In this document: positions 9,776 to 20,997 of the stretch, piece after piece
Layout: each line of letters begins with the position of its first letter
How positions within the stretch are numbered: position 1 is the first letter of the stretch
Source: Lunularia cruciata
Taxonomy: Eukaryota; Streptophyta; Marchantiopsida; Lunulariales; Lunulariaceae
Assembly (NCBI GenBank): GCA_948567375.1
Contig: OX419761.1
Coordinates: 26,476,501-26,540,500, forward strand
Direction of reading: 5' to 3'
Length of the DNA stretch: 64,000 nucleotides
Program-made: the position numbers and the translations under genes
Notes under the pieces: model-generated
The model's input: the letters and a program-made list of their open reading frames with translations, nothing else
The model's database searches: none
Told to the model about the DNA's origin: nothing

Positions 9776-11560
9776 ATACAACAAAACCTGCTTGTTGGGT
9801 CTCCTTCACTTTTGCTAATTCTCCTTTCTTTGCTTGCCCTTGGAGAGATTAGGTTCTAACTAGATACGCCGCCCCTTCTGTATAGCCTTGTTATCCATCA
9901 TTGCATTCCTTTGAGTTTTTGAGCCAAACATCTCCAAAATGCTTCTTGTTTGTGCATTTTTATGTCCCAATCTATATGCTTGCACAATTTGAAGATCATG
10001 GACTCTCAAAGAATCAGCAATAAATTCACACATTATGGCCTTGGTGTCTTGCTTCTCTACCTTTGGCAAACCTAAAATGCTCATGTTCTTCATTTTGACC
10101 AGTTGGTTCTCCTTCTCAACCTCATGGTCTTGCAAGTAAGAGATGCAATCCACCTTAGTAGCTTCAACATTTGACTTCATCTTGACCTCTAATGTGTCAA
10201 CCATCTCTTGCTGCCCTCCATTCTGTGAAACAATGTTGGTGGCTTGTGCTCCTAAGAAAGCAACCTTCTCAATAACATCCATCATACCCTTTGCGGAGTC
10301 TAACATCAAATTGTTGCTCTCCTTGAATTTTTGGATATCTAGAGTGATCAAATTTAGAGATTCTTTCACAAAAAATTTCTCTTACGGTTTTCAAATCTGC
10401 CATAAGAGTGTTCATGCATTGAGACATAGGAGCAAAAAAGCTCAAAAATCTTACATGCATTGAGGTCCTTGAAGAAGTCATTTGCTTTTCTAAACATTTC
10501 AGCAAGCTATTGCTGTTTTGAAGCTATATCAGCAATGTCTTGCACCATCTTGGAAGCTTCCATTATGGAAACTCCAAAGTGCTACTATGAGAATATATCC
10601 TCTACTTCACTCAAGCTCTATGAGTTCTTGGAGAAATGTTGGAATTGCGGTTTGCAAAATCTTAAAGAAATTACAGATTTTACATTCCCATGGTTTCTGT
10701 TTCACAAAGTGAGCCTCTACATAATCTATATGTACCAATAGCTCTATAAATGCTTGTTCTAATGAACCAAAAATCTACTCATTTGGACTTGTAAATCAAA
10801 AGTTATAAACTTTTGAACTTGAAGTTTCCTACATAAAAAATTTGTAATCCTACAAATTTCTAGAATTCATAACCTTGGCTACAATACTTCAAAATCTACA
10901 AGAGAGTACTCAATCAAAAGCTCTTGAGTACATCTTTCAAATGAGCCAAAAGTGATTTCATTTGAGCAAATAAACATGGAGTTATGGCCTTTAGAGTTTT
11001 CATTGAGTCACAAAATTCAAATGTTTATAACTTGAAGCACAAAGCTTTAAATTCTATGAAAACAATTTCAATCAATAGCTCTTGACAAGATGCTTCTAAT
11101 GAGACCAAGATCACCTCATTTGAAGATGTAAGTCCAAAATTCTAGCCTCTAAAAATTGTAGATTTGAGCACCACTAACCGTACAAGATCAAAGATTGATG
11201 AAATTTGAAACTTGTTCCACACAACTCCAACTTCAGCAAGCAAGTATTCAACTTGTATTGTGTTTCCATCCTTTTGACTCTTTGGGTCTTCCGGGCTTTA
11301 CATTTCATTGTTTCATTGTTTCAAAAGAAAGCGCCTTCACTGGTGTTGCCAATGAGCCCAAGATTGAAACATTTGGACATGGAACTAAAAGGTTACAAGG
11401 TGTTGAAAATTGAGCTCAAACCCTAAAATCTATGAGAGATGGAAGAATTCAAATCTTCAGAATGATGCAATCTTGGTGGGTATGGAAAGCTCTTGGCAAG
11501 GCGCTTCAAACAAGACCAGAACCGCAACATTTAGATGTGTATGTAGTGAGATATGGAGTG
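9776..11560 (-). mobile_element. LINE copy L4, inverted 5' segment (ORF1 + 5'UTR)
   Basis: On the minus strand this holds the ORF1 C-terminal part (from the equivalent of ~1957 in L1) back to the ORF1 start codon near 10,562-10,564 and then ~1 kb of 5'UTR. An ORF1-like frame survives at 9860-10369, with the rest in shifted frames. The 5'UTR is split by a 68-bp plus-strand insertion (11252-11319). ORF2 and the 3' end of this copy are missing. Its truncated end abuts the tail of L3, so the two strands meet tail to mid-ORF1. Confidence 0.82.
11252..11319 (+). mobile_element. 68-bp LINE 3'-end micro-insertion with TTCAA target duplication
   Basis: Contains only the last ~68 bp of the LINE (TTGTATTGTGTTTCC... 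to TTTCATTGTTTCATTG). It is flanked by TTCAA at 11247-11251 and 11320-11324. Removing the insert and one TTCAA restores the 5'UTR text seen in L2 (RC of 4868-4888). This is a clean TPRT product and fixes the 3' terminus of the family. Confidence 0.85.
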
Positions 11561-11589
11561 GATACGTGGATATTCACTCATAAAGTTGC

Positions 11590-12478
11590 TAATGGAATCT
11601 AGAGAGAGTAGGACCATGTTCTAGAATCATCTATCAAGGTATAAATACAGTCATTTTCAAGGTCACTCAACTCAAAAATCTGAGAGGCTTGGATCCTAGC
11701 GTTGAAATCACCAAGAATGAGTACTACACCTTTACTTTGAATTTCTTTTGAGTAATCATAGCTCTATTATCTCTCAAGAATGTAACAAAACCTGCTTGTT
11801 GAGCCTCCTTCACTTTTGCTAATTCTTTTTTCTTTGCTTGCCACTGGAGAGATGTGAGATCTAGGTCCAACCAGATGCGCCGCCCTTGAGTATAGCCTTG
11901 TTTTCCATCACTAAATTCCTTTGAGTTTCTAAGCCAAACCTCACCAAAATGCTTCTTGGTTGTGCACCTTTCTATCCCAATCTATATGCTTGCACAATTT
12001 GAGGATCATGGACTCTCAAAGAATCAGAAATAGACTCACACACTATGGCCTTGGTGTCTTCTTTCTCAATCTCTTGCAAACCTAAAATTCTGTCCAATTG
12101 GTTCTCCAATTGGGCAGAATGAAGACATCTAGGTGTCTTCATTCTGCCCAATTGGTTCTCTTTCTCAACCTCATGCTTGTGCAAGTAAGAGATTTGAGCC
12201 ACCTTAGTAGCTTCAGCATATGACTTCATCTTGACCTCTAATGTCTCAACTATCTCTTGCATCCTTCCATTTTGTGAAGCAATGTTGGTGGCTTGTGCTC
12301 CCAAGGAAGCAACCTTCTCAGTAGCATCCATCATACCTTTAGTGGAGTCTAACATCAGACTATTGCTCTTCTTGAGTTCTTGGATATATAGGGTGAATAT
12401 ATCAAAGATTCTTTCATGGTCATGACATCTGCTCTTACAATTTCCAAATCTGCCATAAGAGTGTTCATGCATTCAAGA
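11590..12478 (-). mobile_element. LINE copy L5, fragment with ORF1-endonuclease deletion
   Basis: Minus strand. 12478 back to about 11745 is ORF1 (frame at 11972-12472 still long), joined directly to endonuclease sequence (11600-11740; the GDFNSR region reads in fragments). About 450 bp between ORF1 and the middle of the endonuclease is missing, with AAATT/TTCAAAG microhomology at the junction. A short local duplication (CCAATTGG...GCAGAATG in inverted form) sits at ~12,090-12,160. It meets a different subfamily at 12478. Confidence 0.75.
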
Positions 12479-14210
12479 CCTCTGTGTTGATCTCAACCTT
12501 TGCAACTTCCATATCAATCATGAGAGTACTCATGCAATGGGACATATGTGCAAAGAAGCTTCTAAGCTCTTTATGGAAGTCAATGGATTTACTATACATT
12601 TCAGCTAATTATTGTTGCTTCAAGGCTATATCAGAAATGTCTTTCATCATCTTGGACTCCTCCATTATGCCAATCACTAATCACTTACAATCAATCTACA
12701 AGTGTTGAAGTAAGGACTTGGAGAAGCTGGTTCTAATGAGATAAGAATCACCTCATCTGGACTTGTGAATATACACATACTATATTCCAAATTTGCAATG
12801 CACAAAGCTACCAAGGGATGCAAAAATTGGGGTACGTAGAGCTCCAAATCTGTCCTCTAAACTCTATCAATTAGTTTTCAATGTAAAGGCCTGAGTGAGC
12901 TGATTCTAATGACACAAAGATCACTTCATTTGGATCATTGAGTACAAAGATAAATATCTTTAATTTGCACTTCACAATGATGTGATGTACAAAGAGTCAT
13001 AGATTTCAAACTGTCACAACTTCCTTGTCTAACCTCCAATTGCAAAAAATTCAGACCTCAATAGAAACCTTACACAATAATTGTTCTATTTCTACAAAAA
13101 CCACTTGATTTGGACCTATAGGTACAGAGCAATCCCACTTCACATGTGCAAATTTTAACACCAAGTACTTAGAAGTGTCACAATGAAACAAATGGTCATA
13201 TCATTTGCCTTGAATATTCAAATTTTGCAAATATGAATTCAATAGGAAGCCTATGACTTTATGGTTCTTATGAAACAACAATGAAACAATGAAATATAAA
13301 GCCCAAAAGACCCAAAGAATCAAAAGGCTGGAAACACAAGAATGACTCAAGAATGACTCAAGAATCACTTGGATTGGGTTGTGAGTGAAGAGAATTGGCC
13401 CTGCAAAGTTGGTACTCAAATCACCAAGATGCACAAGATGTGACAATGAGAATTGTCACCATTGCTTGCTCAGACCTCCATATGCTGCAACCTTGGCCTT
13501 AAAAGAGAGCTTGTAACTCACAAATTCTGATGCAACAATTTTCATTGGATTTTCACTTGTAACCATAGAGCAATACTCCTCCAAATTCTTGCACAATCAC
13601 ATAGATTGCTCAAAGCTTCCTCAAAATTGAAAAATCCAAAAATCTTTGTGTACTTCTCCAAATTGCACAAGATTTACCTTGAAAGAAAGCCCTAAGCATA
13701 AGGCTTCTAATAAAACACCAATCTTTCCATTTGCTAGAGTATTGGCAAAGATAAAATCATTTGAAATTGCAGTGCAAACCCTAAAATCTACCAAAGCCAA
13801 CAGAATTTGAATGCTTATAACTTTTTTCACAAATGTGGTTTGCAAATGTGCTTGATATCAATCAAAGGAGCTACTGAAGGCACATCCAATCCAAGAGAAA
13901 TACTCCATTTGGACTCTTGATGATCAAGAAACAAACTCTCAAATATGAATCCTTTGCAAAAGATTCAATCACTTATTACTTCTGGCACAAAGCTTTGATT
14001 TGTGCAATTTTTGTTGTCATGGAAAGCTCTCGGCAAGGCACTTTTAAAAAGACCACAATTGAAATTTTTGGACAAGTTAGTGTTGAGATATGGTAAGCTA
14101 AATTTTTGGGAAATCTTCTATCTCAAATTTTTGAAATCTCAACCTCTTGATCAAGCTACAATTGGTCCTTGATCATTCCAATTAGTCAAGCTACAATTGG
14201 TCTTTGATTC
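12479..14210 (-). mobile_element. LINE copy L6, subfamily-2 ORF1 start and 5'UTR
   Basis: Minus strand. The N-terminal ~60 codons of a second ORF1 type (closest to 14519-14953) lie at 12484-12665, followed by the subfamily-2 5'UTR, whose text (GGTTCTAATGAGATAAGAATC...) recurs at ~14,990 and ~17,030. The switch from subfamily 1 to 2 at 12478 happens inside the same ORF1 position, which suggests recombination or template switching. The 5'UTR contains many near-repeats of its own and one LINE tail fragment (13267-13337). Confidence 0.75.
13267..13337 (-). mobile_element. ~70-bp LINE 3'-end micro-insertion
   Basis: The minus-strand terminal ~70 bp of the LINE with tail (RC TTTCATTGTTTCATTGTTG) sits inside the L6 5'UTR. 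The uninterrupted version of the site is at 15,505-15,545 and 17,565-17,605 (TGGTTCTTATGACAC/AAGAATCACC). GAAACA occurs at both ends, but one copy also matches LINE sequence, so the exact target duplication is ambiguous. A 12-bp ATGACTCAAGA block is doubled just to the right. Confidence 0.7.
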
Positions 14211-14211
14211 A

Positions 14212-14518
14212 ATGCAAGTTTGCAAATTGTGTACTATGAGCAAAGTTGAGGATGAGAACCATGTGTTTGTTGATTTTACTTATTACATGCAGATTAGAGT
14301 TAGACACCAGATTATTTGTAGTGATTTATCAACTCTCTTATAGGTTGAAGCTTTACGGTTAGTGAAGTATATGACGGAGATTAGTTTACATCAGACCAAT
14401 TTGTTACAGATTGGTCAGATGCCTTAGGCTCTTGCCTAGGTTCACATTTCATGTGTTTTGTATTGTATTTTCAGCCTTTTGACTCTTTGGGTCTTCCGAG
14501 CTTTATATTTTATTGTTC
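14212..14518 (+). mobile_element. LINE copy L7, 5'-truncated 3' end
   Basis: Plus-strand ~300 bp starting just ahead of the CCHC motif (CKLCTMSKVEDENHVF) through the hairpin at 14423-14440 to a decayed tail (TTTTATTGTTCATGTTCATG). Its tail abuts minus-strand ORF1 of L8, the same arrangement as L3/L4. Confidence 0.82.
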
Positions 14519-14953
14519 ATGTTCATGCTCTTACAAATAAGAGATTTGAGTCACCTTAGTAGTTTCAACATAAGACCTCATCTTCTTTTCTAATGTGTCC
14601 ACAATATTTTGGAGGTCTTTGCTTTGTGTAGCTATGTTGTGGACTTGTGCTCCCAAAGAAGCAACTTTCTTGGTAGCATCAACCATCCTCTTTGTTGATG
14701 TTAACAACAGGATAGTACTCTTCTTTAGGTCTTGAATCTCTTGGTTGACCAAATTCAATGACTCTTTTATAATGTTGATCTTAATCTTTACAACTTCCAT
14801 ATCAATCATGAGAGTACTCATGCAATAGGACATAGGTGCAAAGAAGCTTCTAAGCTCTTTGTGGAAGTCACTAGATTTCCTATAAATTTTAGCTAATTGT
14901 TGTTGCTTCAAAGCTATATCAGCAATGTATTTCACCATCTTGGACTCCCCCAT
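14519..14953 (-). pseudogene. LINE ORF1, subfamily 2, N-terminal half
   Basis: An open frame from ATG (14953 downward) for ~145 codons without stops. It begins MGESKMVKYIADIALKQQQ and is coiled-coil rich throughout, with about half of its residues identical by eye to the subfamily-1 ORF1. It ends in TQISYL just where L7 starts, so the RRM half is absent. The open frame may reflect a younger age than neighbouring copies or chance. Confidence 0.75.
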
Positions 14954-15736
14954 TGTGAAAATCACTAATCCACCAAAAACTTGGAGAAGCTGGTTCTAAT
15001 GAGATAAGAATCACCTCATTTGGACATGTGAATGTAAAGATACTATGTTCCAAATCTTTAGTGCACAAAACTACCAAAGGCTGAAAAAATTGAGGTACTT
15101 AGAGCTCCAAATTTTTTTTCTAAAATCTGTCCAGAATTTTTGAATATAAAGGTCTGAGTGAGCTGATTCTAATGACACAAAGATCATTTCATTTGGATCA
15201 TTGAGTACAAAGATACAATATTTTGAATTTACACTTCACAATGAAAGAATCAAAGATTTCAAATTCACAACTTCCTTGTCTGACCTCCAATTGCAACAAA
15301 TCAGACCTCAATGGAAGCTTTGCACAATACTCATTCTATTGCCACAAAAACACTTGATTTGGACATAGAGGTATAGAGCAATCCTACTTCACATTGTATA
15401 GATTTTAACACCAAGTACTTGGAAATGTCAGAGTGAAACAAATGGTCATATCATCTGCCTTGGATATTCAAATTCTGCAAAATGGATTCAATAGAAAGCT
15501 CAAGACTATGTGGTTCTTATGACACAAGAATCACCTAGATTGGATTTGTGAGTGAAGAGAATGACCCTGCAAAGTTGGTACTCCAAACACCAAGATGCAA
15601 AGATGTGACAAAATGAGAATTGTCACCACTCCTTGTTCAGACCTCCATATGTTGCGAGCTTGGCCTTGATAGAGAGCTTGTGAGTCACCAATTCTATTTT
15701 AGCATCTTTCTTTGGATTTGCACTTGTAATCACAAA

Positions 15737-15943
15737 GAAATACCCCTCCAAATTCTTGCACAATCACATAGATTGCTCAAAGCTTCCTTGAAATTGAAAA
15801 ATTCAGAAATACCCCTCCAAATTCTTGCACAATTACATAGATTGCTCAAAGCTTCCTTGAAATTGAAAAATTCAGAAATACCCCTCCAAATTCTTGCACA
15901 ATCACATAGATTGCTCAAAGCTTCCTTGAAATTGAAAAATTCA
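15737..15943. repeat. 69-bp unit repeated three times
   Basis: Units start at 15737, 15806 and 15875, beginning GAAATACCCCTCC and ending in ...GAAAAATTCA, and are almost identical. 69 is a multiple of three, so both strands keep a frame through the array, but it lies in the 5'UTR of L8. L6 has one copy at the same place (~13,570-13,640). Confidence 0.9.
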
Positions 15944-16384
15944 GAACTCTATGTGTACTACTCCAAACTGCACAAGCTTTACCTTGAAAGAAAGCTCTCA
16001 GCATACTGCTTCCAATAAGACCTCAATCAATCCATTTGCTAAAGTATTGAAAGAGATACAATTGTTCGAAATTGCAATTCAAACCTTAAAATCTGCCAAA
16101 GATAACAAAATTTGAATCCTTGTAACTTTTTGCACAAATGTGGTCTTCAAGCGAGCTTACTAGCAATTGAAAGAGCTGATCAATGCACATTCAGTGCTGT
16201 AAAAATCACTCCATTTGGACTCCAAATAATGAAGAAATGAGCTCTTAAATATAGATCCTTTGTTAGAAAATTAAATCACTCATAACTCTTTGCTCAAAGC
16301 TCAGATTGTTGTAATCTTGGTGGTCATGGAAAGCTCTTGGCAAGACAATTTTATGAGGACTATAATAGCAAAGCATCATGTCTT

Positions 16385-17990
16385 TTAGTACCTTTATCAA
16401 TCTTTAGCAAACCTGAAATCCTCAAGTTTTTTTCATTCTGACCAATTGGGTTTCTTCTCAACCTAATGCTCTTGCAAGTAAAAGATTTGAGGCACCTTAA
16501 TAGCTTTAGCATATGACCTAATCTTCACTTCTAATGTGTCCACAATCTGCTAGAGCCCTCCGCTTTTTGTAGCAATGTCATTGGCTTGTGCTCCCAAGGA
16601 AGCAACTTTCTCGGTAGCTTCAACCATCCACTTGGTTGATGTCAATAACAAGATAGTGCTCTTATTTAGGTCTTGAATCTCTTGGTTGACCCGGTTCAAG
16701 GACTATTTACACTATTGATCTAAACCTTTACAAATTCCATTTCAGTCATGAGAGTACTCATGCACTAGGACATAGGTGCAATGAAGCTTCTAAGGTCTTT
16801 GTGGAAAGCAGTTGCTTTCCTTTACATTTCAGTGAATTATTGTTGCTTTGTGGCTATATCAGTAATGTCTTTCACCATCTTGGACTCCTCCATTGTGCCA
16901 ATCACTAATCACTCACAATCAATCTAGAAGTTTTACTTCAAGCACCAAAACTTCAAGATTTTCAAGTAGGTCTTGCTATTTTTTTACAAATGTAAGCACT
17001 ACTAGGCTGATGTTGAAGTAAGGACCTTGAGAAGGTGGTTCTAATGAGATAAGAATCGCCTCATTTGAATATGTGAGTGCAAAGATATTATCTTCCAAAT
17101 CTGCAATGAACAAAGATACCAAAGGCTGCAAAATTTGAGGCACCTAGAGCTGCTAATCTGTCGCTTAACCTTTAGCAATCAATTCCTAATGTAAAGGTCT
17201 GAGTGAGTTGATTCTAATGACACAAAGATCACTTCATTTGGATCATTGAGTACAAAGATACAATAGCTTGAATCTAAATCACACAATGTTATGACGTACA
17301 AGGAGTTACAAATTTCAAACTTTCACAACTTACTAGTTTGGCCTCCAATTGTAACAAATCAGATCTCAATAGAAACCTCGTGTAATACTTGTTCTATTGG
17401 CACAAAAATCACTTGATTTGGACTGATAAGTACAGAGCAATCCTCCTTCACATGAGTAGATCTCAACACAAAGTACTTGGAAGTATTCAGAGTAAATCAA
17501 TTGGTTATCATCTGCCATGGATACTCAAATTCCTCAAGTATAGTTTCAATAAAAAGCTTATGATTGTGTGGTTCTTATGACATAAGAATCACCTAAATTG
17601 GGTTTGTGAGTAAAGAGAACTGGCACTCCAAAGTTGGTACTCCAAACAAACACAAAGATCCAAGAATTGTGACAGAATGAGAATTTTCACCATTGCTTGC
17701 TTAGACCTTGATATGCTTCAACCTTTAACTTGAAACAAAGCTTGTAAGTCATACGTTGTGATGTCACAATAATCAATGGATTTGCATTTGTGATCATAGA
17801 GCAATGTCTCTCCAAATTTTTGCCTTCTCACATGGAGTTCTCAAAACTTCCAAAGAATTTAGAAGTCTACAACTCCTTGTATATTGCTCCAAACTGCACA
17901 AACTTTACCTTGAACAAAAGCACTTAGAATGGTGCTTCTAATGAGACCCCAATGACTCTATTTGCTTAGGTATTGGAAGAGATACAAGCA
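16385..17990 (-). mobile_element. LINE copy L9, decayed subfamily-2 ORF1 and 5'UTR
   Basis: Minus-strand homology to ORF1 (16,400-16,900, all frames broken) is followed by 5'UTR sequence parallel to L6 and L8 (17,020-17,960). It is the most diverged of the three tandem subfamily-2 fragments. Confidence 0.7.
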
Positions 17991-18600
17991 TTTGAGTACC
18001 AATGCACATGGCCTCTTGATCTTTGCCCACCATAGTGCATATCACATACTTAGAGTAGATAGTTTTTTGGAGTTAAGGGAACCTAACCACCAGCTAGAGA
18101 GTGATTGTGGCAATATAGAGTTCATGTACAACTTATGTGTGAGTTGTGTTTCTATAGTGTATGTTGTTGAAAATGATGTATGTTGTGTGGTGATGTATAT
18201 ACACACCACAACTATCACAACATTTGTAACATTGAAGCTAGTTTGCTTGGCATTGGAGTGGAAGTGTTGGCAATCATAGTTATTTTGGTAGTTACTCATG
18301 GATTACTATGTTGGCGGTCATATTTCATGTTAGGGGTATTGATCACATGGGGGAACTCATTGTCACTTGTACCATTTGCATCATTAATGACATTGTTAGG
18401 GCTAGATACCTAGGTCAAGTAGAGAGGTATACTTTCAAAGTTCAGCTCTAGAGAGCTCACATCTAGAGCACTCTCACCCTTACTAGATATATCTTTAGAG
18501 AACAGAGTTATCATACTATCTTACATGTATTATTTTGTTGCTTAGTAGTAGATTGTTACGTAGCTTTTCCATGGATTGGCCTGAGGACAATGGATTTACT
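17991..18600. mobile_element. LTR-related repeat, copy shared with 52,070-52,640
   Basis: Text around TTTTTGGAGTTAAGGGAACC, the GTGGCAATATAGAGTTCATG segment and the CTAGATACCTAGGTCAAG block matches, in inverse orientation and with about 80% identity by eye, the stretch upstream of the minus-strand Copia gag region. It is probably a solo LTR or Copia 5' region. No coding sequence was recognised. 18,600-18,860 contains a TATATATACACAC stretch and nothing else I can identify. Confidence 0.55.
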
Positions 18601-18866
18601 TCAGTCTTTTACCCTTGATTCATTTGCCTTGCACTCTTTGTCCTTCTTGTACTCATTTGTGCTTTGTACTCCAATTTTGCTTTCTTTTGGGGTATATATA
18701 CACACATTATTTTCACACCACCGCTTGTTACAAAAAAGGTGTGCTTAAACTCCCTTCTCCACCTATATTATCTTTCAATTGCATTTCTAAGTATTATATA
18801 GATTTAATATTTGGATAAGAACATTGCTTGCAAACAAGAAGATGCCGTTGTTAACTATGGTAATGA

Positions 18867-19935
18867 ATGAAACATCAAAATACATGGCATCAAAAATGTA
18901 TTGTTAAGTCTACATGCCAACTTGGAGTGCTGATGAATCTTGTGCCAACTTTGGAATTACTATTAAGTCCAATTCTGCATATAAGAATCTTTACTTTGTC
19001 TTCACTCTTGCTCCAACAAGGATGCAAGCTCTTGTATCTTAGCTCAATCGTGCATTAGGGCATTTTGGCTCACACCAACCACCTTCTCTACAATAATGAG
19101 GTTTTGCCTAGGTATGGTCCACCCATATGAATCTTTGTTGCACACTTGTGAGTGTGGCTCTACACTAGATGCAACAATGGTCCATATGACACAGTGTCCT
19201 TTTGGAAGACAAACGATAGCTACCAATGATGCCATCAGGGATATAGTATTTGCTATGGCAAGAGAGAGTGTATACCTTGCTTGGAGAAGCATTCATATTC
19301 TTCGCAGATAACACATGTTAGAGAAGACTTATCCTTAGTCCAAGATGATCAGGTGACAGTGGAGAATGTTGTGGTTATAGACTCTACACATGATGTCGTT
19401 TTGGAGAGAATGTTACTCATCCTCTTGGATGGGTGGCAAGCGGAGCAATAACACGCAAGGTCTCCAAGTATAGGAGTATGAAGTGAAGTCGCCTCTTTGT
19501 TCCTCTAGCCTTGGAGTTATATGGAATGATGGACATGGTGTTTGACATGTTTGTCAAGGAGTGCACTAAAACCTATCATATTAGATGTTAGCAAAAGCTT
19601 ATCATATTCGATGTCAATGGGTACCACTCTCACTCTCATACTTTGTAGTATACTTTAGATAGTGGTGTCCATGGCTCTACTGAGGGCATTGGTTGGTACG
19701 ATCCATTGGTACGATCAATTACACTATGTCATGTTTTCTTCGAAGCTCTAGTAGTTTGTATACCTTTACAACTTGCATAGCTCGGAAATCTTAGGTGTAG
19801 TAGGGCATATTTCTCATACTATTGGTATACTATTGGCATATTGGTGCCTAACCCATTTTATCTCTTCTATATCTCCCTTGTATGGCTTGACGGGTCTTCC
19901 CATCTTTCATGTGTTCTCTCAGGTCTACTCTTTCT
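18867..19935 (+). mobile_element. Second non-LTR family, 3' part (zinc-binding C-terminus), decayed
   Basis: A frame at 19096-19311 encodes a CxCG...D...H-x3-C pattern (CECGSTLDATMVHMTQC) followed by a helix with NDAIRDIV. Then, in broken frames, come a VVVIDSTH segment and FVPLALELYG-like text near 19,500. This order is what is seen at the C-terminus of RT proteins with a zinc-binding site and a restriction-like endonuclease region. The copy at 42,660-43,640 shares the text and the 3' end (GGCTTGA-GGG-TCTTCCCATC). The class assignment is tentative. The RT domain itself is not present. Confidence 0.55.
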
Positions 19936-20152
19936 GGAATCGCCTTCTTCTCATATAGGAACGCCCGCTGTTGGATTGTATTGCTAGTGCCTTCCGGGTA
20001 CAATGATGAGTTAACGCATGCTCGCCGTTCAGGTGCAGGAGGTATTGGAAGCAAAAGTCGCAGTTTTGGATCCAGGACGAAGAGGAAGGAGTATATCGTC
20101 AAAGTCAGAAAATTCCTCACTATCTCGCTGAATCAATCTTTAGCAACTCATT

Positions 20153-20184
20153 ACCTTACTCGCAGAATATTCTGCGAGTAAGGT
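20153..20184. repeat. Perfect 32-bp palindrome
   Basis: The half-site ACCTTACTCGCAGAAT is followed immediately by its exact reverse complement, with no spacer. It lies ~815 bp upstream of the SecA start codon, in the stretch 19,936-20,997 that otherwise shows no gene and is the likely SecA promoter/5'UTR region. Confidence 0.9.
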
Positions 20185-20997
20185 GAATCTCTACTGCGTG
20201 GGGATTATGGACTATGGTTGACGTTGATGACGTTAGCTTGGAGCGAGTTACTGCAGTGTAACACGACCAGCTAAATTATTCCAGACCGGGTTGCGGAAAC
20301 GGTAAAGTTATCTGCAATCCATCTTCATTACGCTGACATGGACATCGGATCCATGCGATCCATGTAGGCGTTGTACCGCTATCCGCAACAACGAGAAGAC
20401 AAAGAACAAATTGAGCAATCCACGTGTCAAACCATGGTGCTCCCGCAAGTCTGTGGTGTCTCTGGGCTTCGCTTTTCTATTGCGAATCCACCATCCGTCG
20501 ATCGAAAATCCTCCACATAGCCGCGTAATTGAAGCGCTCGGTGATTTGTGGGTTGGATGAGGACCTTACCTCGAGTTCCGCATCGTCGTGGAGATTCTTA
20601 ATTCAGCAAATCAGGCAACAGGATTGATAGAATTCTCGAAGTTTTTTGCGCACGACGCTAACTCTTGCTACGGAGCAACTGACAGTGTAGAGAGAAGGCC
20701 ACACTATCATAAGTACGAGCATACAAAGTCCCGGTTCAAGTTGAACTGCTAGTTGGACGACGTAAAGAGGAGAGGACAAGGACGAGGGGTAGAGACGGCG
20801 GAGTTTTCACTTGCAGTTGTTGGACTTTCTCGCTAGTGCTTGACGTGGTGGGGGACTTATTTCAAACGAACTCGGCGCACGACAAAATTCTTGATATCAT
20901 GTCATGGTCACGAATGAGAGTGCGTGGAATTTAGGTTGATAGTGTAGATTGTTGAAAGACGAATTTCTGGCTTTTCATTAATCAGCGTTGTAGCAGA

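Larger units (their letters stand above)
14519..16380 (-). mobile_element. LINE copy L8, subfamily-2 ORF1 N-terminal half and 5'UTR
   Basis: The minus-strand ORF1 N-terminal half (14519-14953) is preceded by a ~1.4 kb 5'UTR. The 5'UTR includes a triplicated 69-bp unit (15737-15943) and the common 5' text with TGGAAAGCTCTTGGCAAGAC near 16,330. No ORF2 is attached. Confidence 0.8.

Noticed and set aside
15620-16018. 132-codon open frame through the 69-bp repeats
   Set aside because: It exists because the repeat length is a multiple of three. The sequence is LINE 5'UTR on the other strand.
19848-20181. Overlapping open frames of ~90 codons on both strands near 20 kb
   Set aside because: Both fall over a non-LTR 3' end and the palindrome, and there is no family similarity.
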